From positions 399,488,561-399,552,560 of the forward strand of contig OX422208.1 of assembly GCA_949130495.1 (NCBI GenBank): a stretch of 64,000 nt of DNA, written 5' to 3'. The position numbers and the translations under genes are program-made. Positions 57,214 through 64,000 of the stretch are shown here, one piece after another. Position 1 is the first letter of the stretch. The number at the start of each line of letters is the position of its first letter. The notes beneath the pieces are model-generated. The model did not search any database. It had not been told where the DNA came from and saw only the letters and a program-made list of their open reading frames with translations. Source of the stretch: Sambucus nigra. Its lineage: Eukaryota; Streptophyta; Magnoliopsida; Dipsacales; Adoxaceae.

Positions 57214-60134
57214 TGTAACACCTCGTAATTTTTAATGATTTTTATATGAGGATTAATTAAATTAAAAGGGAAATTAATTCGAATTAAAATAAATATTAAT
57301 TTACGTACTAAGGTTTGATATTTATTTGTATAAATTATATTGATTATTACTTAATGAACGAGTAATAAATTAGTAAGAATACATTATGGTTGTTGTGAGT
57401 GAAAAATATGGCAGTTACGATAATTTAGTCGAAATGCACGTGTCAGTCGTGTCAGGACTTCAATTTATGAGATAAAATGTATTTTAATTATGAGTCATCC
57501 AAATGGTCATTTTGAGTGCGCCAGTCTGTCCGAAAGGGTCGAAATAGTAAAAAAAGTGTACTCAGGGGATTTGAATTGGGTCCCGGGGCATTTTTATGCC
57601 AAACCAGCACCTTAGGGGGTATTTTGGTCTTTTATATATCTGGGGAAAAATGACCTACGAAATTATGAGGGTTATATCAACTTATGAGTTGAGGGGGTTA
57701 GGGTTAGAAGTTACCAAAATACATAGAGGCCATTAGATGAGGAAGAGAGGAGTTCCAAGGTTTTCCACACCCTTTTTGCATCACCACCACCACCGAAATT
57801 TAGATCGGAAGGAGCAAGAAGGCAATCCCGACACATTTTTGCAGAAAATCAGACCTACAATTCCAGGAAACTTTTTATCTGGCATGTTTCTAAAAGGTTA
57901 TAATACTTGTGTAGTGTAGGATTGGTATTTTGATGATAAACTGATATTCTTGGGATTTTTGAGAATTAAATACATAAATCTTGGGTGGGATTTGCATGTA
58001 GATTTAAACCCTTTGTGATACGAAAATGAAATCAGTACACATGTGATGATTAGAATGGGAAAATTATGGGTTTTATGATGCATATGCATTGAGAACTATA
58101 AAACTAGGGTTTCGAATGAATATAGAATTGAAATCTTATTTTGGGGATTGATTGATGAAGATTCATTGATGTATTTACAATAGAAATCATCCCTAAATCT
58201 ATATTTAGTGTTTAAATAAGTTGGTTGGGAGTTTGGGAAGAATACATGAAGGTTATGGTGATTAAAAATGGTGAATATGCAAAAATCCAGATGAAGAAGA
58301 TGAACAATGGCAAAACGAATCGATTTGGCATCGATTCGGCCCCATGGGCGAATCGCCCTATTTAAGCCAAAAAATTGTGAATAACTATCGGGGAAACTTT
58401 TGGGATATCTCTAAAGTACAACGAGGAATATTATGTGTTATAGTAGGCTTTGGTATGATTGGGGCTTAGTCATAAATGAGAAGAACTAGGGCTAAGATTA
58501 ATTGAACATATTTTGTAATGCGAGTGAATTCGGGAGAATGAGAACGGATCACGGAAAGATGAGTGAACCCATGATTGTGAGCAGTAGTGTGGGAGTGTAT
58601 TAGCTATTGATATTTAATTAAAGGGTAACTAGAACCTTCAGGGAGAGAGTAATACTCGGGAAAGTGTGATAGAGTGGGATGTTCGTATATTGATTTGTAC
58701 GTTAAGTATTCGAGATATATATTTATATATGGACAATATTTGTAGGTTAAATGCATACCTATACAGATTATATTATAAGGTGAGTGTATACCTATGCAGA
58801 CTATATTATAGGTTGAGCGTACACCTATACTGATTCTATTTATAGGTCGTGTGTATACCTATGCGAATTTTAATATAGGTTAAGTGTATACCTACGGACT
58901 TTATTTATATATCGGGTGTATACCTATTTAAGATATATGGATTTGTTGTGTGTATGACTATTATGTGCTTTCTTATGTATGTGAAAATACCTACGCTGCT
59001 TGCTATCACGGGAGGTTTTGCGTCGCTTACAATCATATCCAAATGAGGCTATCGGGGGTATTTTAGACTTATGCCTCAGAATATAGAACTTATGGATTGA
59101 GCACTACTTGTGTGACTGGTTATTTGGGTGCGTTAGATGTGTGCATAGTCCAAAGGCTTAGAACTATATTCGCCTCCAATATGTGTTGATTTGATTTATG
59201 GTTCGAAGGTGATATCTGAATTGATAGTCCTTGATTTAGTAAGTGATGTACCAGGACTCGATAGTAGAGTATGCATACTCGCACCGCGGTTCTTAGACCG
59301 GGGATTCTGGAGATGTAAATATAAATAGTGTGATACATATATACATGCATGTGTATTTATCCTACTTTTGTGTAATGTAGTAAGGTTAGATAGTATATAT
59401 CTAAAAGTGATGTAATTATGAAATAATCTACTTAGTGGGTGATAGTAGTAAAGTTAGATAGTGTATATCTAAAGACGATTTAAGTATAGCAATTTAATGA
59501 ATTGGCTTATTGCTAACAGACGTGAAATGTTAATTTTGGTTTATTAATATGATATGAGGTAATGTTAATTATTAGTGCTATGATAGATTACTGTATGGGT
59601 GGTACAGGGGAAGTAAAAGAGATATGTAATTGAGGACTAATGAGTAAAGATTGGGACATTGTAGTGTACTGTATGGGCGGTATGAGTGAGCTAAACCTGT
59701 TAGTGGTTAGTTAATTATTGATGAAACCTACTGGGCTCGGTAGCATAACTAGGTAGATGACATTAGGCTTGCACATTAGTTGAGGGGTGAGGAACTCAAG
59801 GGAGTGTACGTTGAACTAACATGTGTAATCAATAACTGTTTTTAAACTGCGATAAATGCTTGATAAATATTTTTAAAAGGTTTTCTTGGGCTCTGACCCG
59901 TCTTGCAAAATATTTTCAAAACCTTTTAGGTATCCAGCCACAGGGATGCCAAACTTGATGATATGTTCCAGGGATGTGTAGCTACAACACTTGTGGATGC
60001 TTGTAGGATTTGGATTAGACGCTTCAGTCACTTCATTCCTACAGTCTGACGCAGTTCAATTATTTCATTTGGGCATGTTGCCCCTTCAACTATTTCTTTT
60101 ATTCAGTTTATCATACTTTGTATTTGTGGACTCA
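57214..60134 (+). mobile_element. Plus-strand gypsy LTR (family G), probably solo
   Basis: It starts TGTAACACCTCG at 57214 and shares blocks with the minus-strand LTR and the next LTR (GAGTGCGCCAG, a CACCACCACC leader near 57783, CCTACGCTGCTTGCTATC at 58989, GGCTTAGAACTATATTCG near 59155). Tandem units of about 35-40 bp with GTATACCTA lie at 58740-58930. The 3' part (59880-60134) has a run GGTATCCAGCCACAGGGATG. The end near CTCA 60134 is inferred from the next LTR start. No target duplication was confirmed. Confidence 0.7.
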
Positions 60135-62574
60135 GTTTTAATACCCCGTATTTATGAGAATATAGAATTTAATTAAATTGGTGATTTGGAGTTTATTTAA
60201 TTTGGGGAATTTATTTAATTCGGGTATTTCAAATTTAAATTAATTCGGTCCATTTAAAATTCACGCATGTCGTATTTGGAGGAGGAAATAAGATAATTAT
60301 ATAAGTGACTCGGATGATGATTTAAAGGTCATGATTGATTTCGAAAGGGTTGAAATAGTATACCTGAGGTATAGTTTGGGTTCCGGGGAAATTTTAGACC
60401 AAACTGGCACCGTTTGAGGGCATTTCAGTCATTTGGTAACCTAAGGTTAAGAGACCTACGAATTTCTAAAGTCTCTATCAACATATAATTAGGAGAGGCT
60501 CGGTTTAGAAAGATAGAAATTAAAGAGAGGCCATTGGAGAAGAAGGAGAAGCCATTGTTGAAGCTTAAGAGAGAGTTCTTGAAGGATTCAACCTTGTTCT
60601 TGCACCACCATCATCATTGGAGAGTGGATTGAAGGGGAAGAAAAACAAATCCATCATCATCAAATGAAATCAGACCCGCTGGACCAAAGGCAAGTGTTTA
60701 TCTTGCTTGTTTTTGAATAGTTATAATACCCATGTAGAGTAGGGTCTTATATTTGATTATTTAAAATGAATCTTGAGGTTTTGATGATTTATACACATGC
60801 TTTGGGGTAGGATTTGCATGTAGAATTAATCCTTCATATGAGTATTACGAAATTAAATGCTATATCATGAAGAACATGAAGGAATTTTGGGTCTTTTAAT
60901 GAGAATACATGAAGAATATAAATCTACGATTTTTGATGAATTAAATAATTAATTGGTTCTTGGATGAATTTTATATAGTTTTGATGTATTATGTTCGTTA
61001 TAAATCACCCCTATATACTTAAATGATGTTTAGTAATGTAGTATGAGATTTTTATGGATTTTCATGAAGTTCGGTTAAAGCTTTAATGGTGAAAAATGTA
61101 ACTATGTAGAAGAAGAAGAAGAAGGAGACTTACTACTTTTTTAATCGATGCAGCCCAGAGGTGAATCGATTCGACCCAGAGGTGAATCGATTCGGTAGTC
61201 GAATCGATTAAGCCTCTTGGGAGAATCAATTTGGCTACCCAGAATTGCCCAGTTTTGCCTGTCTGATGATGTTTCCTCTTGGGATGAATTATGGGGAACT
61301 TGGGGGTTTATCTTATAATTAATTAAAGACTTAGAGGAAGTCTGTAAGTATACGGTTAAGACTTGGGTAGATTTTAATATGGGTAATATTGAAACTTTAA
61401 ACCGACAAGAGTAAATCGAGTGAGTTACAAATCGGGCGTTTGGAATTTGGGCTTCGGGAAGAGTGGACCATGATCTAAGGCAATAAACAGTAGGGTATAT
61501 GTGTAATAACTACTAAATTAACGTAAAAGGGATCTATGGGCCCTTTGGGTTAATAATAATACTTGGTAATATATGATAGTGAGTTAATATTATGAATTAA
61601 TGATACGGTATGTATTTGAGGGATAAATACTACGTACGGGTTAATATTATAGGTTGAGTGTATACCTATACATATTATATTTATAGGTGGAATGTATACT
61701 TATATGGGTTATTGTTATTGGTTGTGTGTTTGATTATACTAAATATACATATATATAGGTTGTGTGTATACCTAATATATGCTTTTTTATGTGTGAACCT
61801 ACCTACGTTGCCTGCTATCATAGAGGTTTTGCGCAGAGGGCGATCCCACCTTGACGATTCCAATGAGGTTTGGATTAGTGCCCCAGAACATAGAACTTAG
61901 GGCGACTCACTATCTGTGTGTATTAGTGGGACAGGTAGGCCATTTGGGTACGTTAGGTATGTGTATAGCCCAAAGGCTTAGAACTATGTTCGCGTCCAAT
62001 ATGTGTTGATTTGATTTATGGTGTGAGGGTGACATCCGAACCAATAGTCCTTGATTTGGTACGAGAGGTACATGGACTTGATAGTAGAGTACGCAAGTGT
62101 GCATTGCGGTGGACAGTTCGATAGATGCTAGATTATATATATATATATATATACATGGATGAATATCTTACTGCTATGTGATAGTAGGGAGACGAGATAG
62201 TGTATATCTAAAGCAATGTTCAATCTACTAATGCAAGATGGTAGGAAGACTAGATATTGTCTACATAAACATGGTTAAATCTACTAATGCGTAAATAATA
62301 AGAAAGATAGATAACGTATATCTACAATTTAAATTTAAGTATATAAACTTAATGAAAAGGTTTGAATGATAACATATGTGAAATGTTAACTTGGATTTAA
62401 TAATAACATAAGGGAGATGTTAATTATTAATTAGATTAATAGAGTACTGTATGGGTGATACAGACAAGTTAAAGAGAAACTTAACTAAAGACTTAGTAAC
62501 AATGAAGGGTATATTGTGGAGTACTGTATGGGAGGAACGGGGGAGTTAAACCTTTTAATGGTTAGTTAGTTATT

Positions 62575-62591
62575 GGGGGGGGGGGGGGGGG
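62575..62591 (+). repeat. 17-base poly-G run
   Basis: Seventeen consecutive G lie exactly where LTR sequence (GTTAGTTATT) changes to the CCTTGTTTGGATTTCG of RNase H. The minus-strand relative has six G at the same place (CGGGGGGTTCCTTG). Confidence 0.95.
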
Positions 62592-62965
62592 TCCTTGTTT
62601 GGATTTCGCTTTGCGAGACATCTAACACATGAAACTTAGCGCAACGTTATAAGTGGGGAGATGTTTGGTCATTAGGACATGGGTTTAATACCATAGTTAT
62701 TGTTCGTATATGCAGTTATATCTGAGGTATGATAGTTATGTTATAATTTAAGGCTAGTTGAGCCGGGTAGCTTTTATGCAGTTATGCATGGGTATAGGGT
62801 GTATGGTCATCCTCAGTAGCTAAAATCCATTTAATATTATCCGAGATTAGGAGAGGTAATATATTTAAAGATCTTAAGAATATAAAATTAAGGATGTATA
62901 GAAAGCTTGGAGTACTAGACTTCTTCGAATTTTGAGGAAGAAATTCCTTTGTAAGGGGGGAAGTA
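62592..62965 (+). pseudogene. Gypsy RNase H scrap, pol end and polypurine tract
   Basis: CCTTGTTTGGATTTCGCTTT onward parallels the minus-strand RNase H piece at about 56320. The pol 3' end (GACTTCTTCGAATTTTGAGG, then AAGAAATTCC) lies at 62918-62948, and the polypurine tract AAGGGGGGAAG at 62953-62963. Between 62680 and 62900 no motif is recognisable. Confidence 0.7.
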
Positions 62966-64000
62966 TGTAATACCCCATATTTTTGAGATATAGGATTTAA
63001 TTAAGTTGGTGATTGGAGTTTATTTAATTCGAAGAATTTATTTAATTCGGGTATTTAGAATTTAAATTATTTAGGTCTATTTCAAATTCACGCGTATCGT
63101 ATTTTGAGGAGGAAATAAGATAATTGAATAAAGTGACTCAGATGATGATTTAGAGGTCACGGTTGATTTCAAAAGGATCGAAATAGTTGAAATAGTATAC
63201 CCGGGGGTATAGTTTGGGTTCTGGGGAAATTTTAGACCAAACCTGCACTATTTGAGGGCATTTCAGTCATTTGGTAACCTAGGGTTAAGAGACCTACGAA
63301 TTTCCACAGTCTTTATCAGCATATAGTTGGGAGAGGCTAGGGTTAGAAACATAGAAATCAAAGAGAAGCCATTAGAGAAGAAGGAGAATCCATTTTTGAA
63401 TTTTAAGAGAGAGTTGTTGAAGGATTCAACCTTGTTCTTGCACCACCGTCATCATTGGAGAGTGGATTAAAGGGGACGACAAAAAAATCCATCATCATCA
63501 AATGAAATCAGATCTGCTGGACCAAAGGCAAGTGTTTATCTTGCTTGTTTTTGAAGAGTTATAATACCCATGAAGAGTAGGGTATTATATTTGATGATGT
63601 AAATTGAATCTTGAGGTTTTGATGATTTAAACACATGATTTTGGGTAGGATTTGCTTGTAGAATTAATCCTTTATATGAGTAGTACAAAATTAAATGTTA
63701 TATGATGAAGAACATGATGGGATTCTGGGTATATTGATGAGAATACATGAAGAATATAAAATCTAGGGGTTTTGATGAATTAATGAATTGATTGGTTCTT
63801 GGATGAATTTCATATAGTTTTTATGCATTATGTACGCTATATAACACCTATACTTAAATGATGTTCAATAATGTTGGATGAGAGTTTTATGCAGTTTCAT
63901 GAAATTGGGTTAAAGCTTTAATGGTGAAAACGTAACTACGTTGAAGAAGAATGAGACTTGCTACTTTTCGAATCGCTCCAGCCCTGAGGAGAATCAATTC
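62966..64000 (+). repeat. 3' LTR of the family G element (partial)
   Basis: It starts TGTAATACCCCATATTTTTG after the polypurine tract. It repeats 60137-61190 in order (AAGGCAAGTGTTTATCTTGC, GTAACTAC-GTTGAAGAAGAA) and is cut by the window end at the start of the AATCGATTCG-type motif cluster. Confidence 0.88.

Larger units (their letters stand above)
60137..64000 (+). mobile_element. Internally deleted gypsy element (family G), runs off the window
   Basis: 5' LTR sequence (60137-62574) starts TTTAATACCCCG, with TG decayed to TT. It switches at a 17-G run to an RNase H scrap, then to the end of pol and polypurine tract, then to the 3' LTR (62966-64000+). The two LTR parts match over the first ~1035 bases. 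The middle of the element, from LTR end through gag and most of pol, is missing. Confidence 0.78.

Noticed and set aside
61658..61900. 80-codon ORF in the family G LTR
   Set aside because: Falls in the GTATACCTA repeat zone and conserved non-coding LTR sequence, with an opposite-strand ORF over the same bases.

Overview
This window is repeat-dominated plant nuclear DNA. It is AT-rich, has no operon structure and no intact host gene, and is built from nested LTR retrotransposons plus an integrated pararetrovirus. Sirevirus-like Ty1/copia elements, Ty3/gypsy LTRs of the TGTAA-CACC/TACC type, a caulimovirid endogenous pararetrovirus and a GT-AG split DEAD-box helicase fragment all point to an angiosperm, probably a eudicot. 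The species cannot be read from the sequence. Almost every coding region carries stops or frameshifts.

Layout: 1-8.1 kb is a decayed, rearranged endogenous caulimovirid, mostly on the minus strand (movement protein, capsid with zinc knuckle, protease, reverse transcriptase, with an RNase H tail and a downstream ORF from a neighbouring copy). It is split by a 2.3-kb solo LTR and ends in a short inverted capsid fragment. 8.1-20.6 kb is a Sirevirus-like copia element with both LTRs, a Met-tRNA primer site and degenerate gag-pol, itself interrupted at 10.5-13.7 kb. 20.6-25.6 kb is a patchwork of LTR ends and minus-strand copia debris. 25.6-31.0 kb is the 3' part of a non-autonomous LTR element (copy 2), whose 3' LTR holds a clean solo LTR. 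31.0-37.2 kb is a complete but gag-less copia element with a target duplication.

37.2-40.2 kb holds a copia gag fragment and a possible LTR. 40.2-40.7 kb has two exons of a DEAD-box RNA helicase, the only host-gene remnant. 42.5-42.8 kb is a foldback MITE, 43.5-43.76 kb a CACTA transposon end, and 43.8-44.5 kb a divergent ~170-bp tandem repeat. 45.98-52.41 kb is a complete LTR element of the same family as copy 2 (copy 1), with a 5-bp target duplication, an Asp-tRNA primer site and one long ORF of unknown function. It sits inside an older LTR. 52.6-64 kb is a cluster of related gypsy LTRs in both orientations, with degenerate integrase/RNase H and a copia gag scrap.

The most interesting items are: the non-autonomous family with a conserved unrecognised ORF (two copies, precisely delimited); the inverted/tandem pararetrovirus arrangement; arrays of short CG-centred near-palindromes inside the LTRs of several unrelated families; the ~170-bp tandem array; and two identical 17-G runs at sequence junctions. 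All boundaries and homologies were judged by eye, without alignment software or database search.
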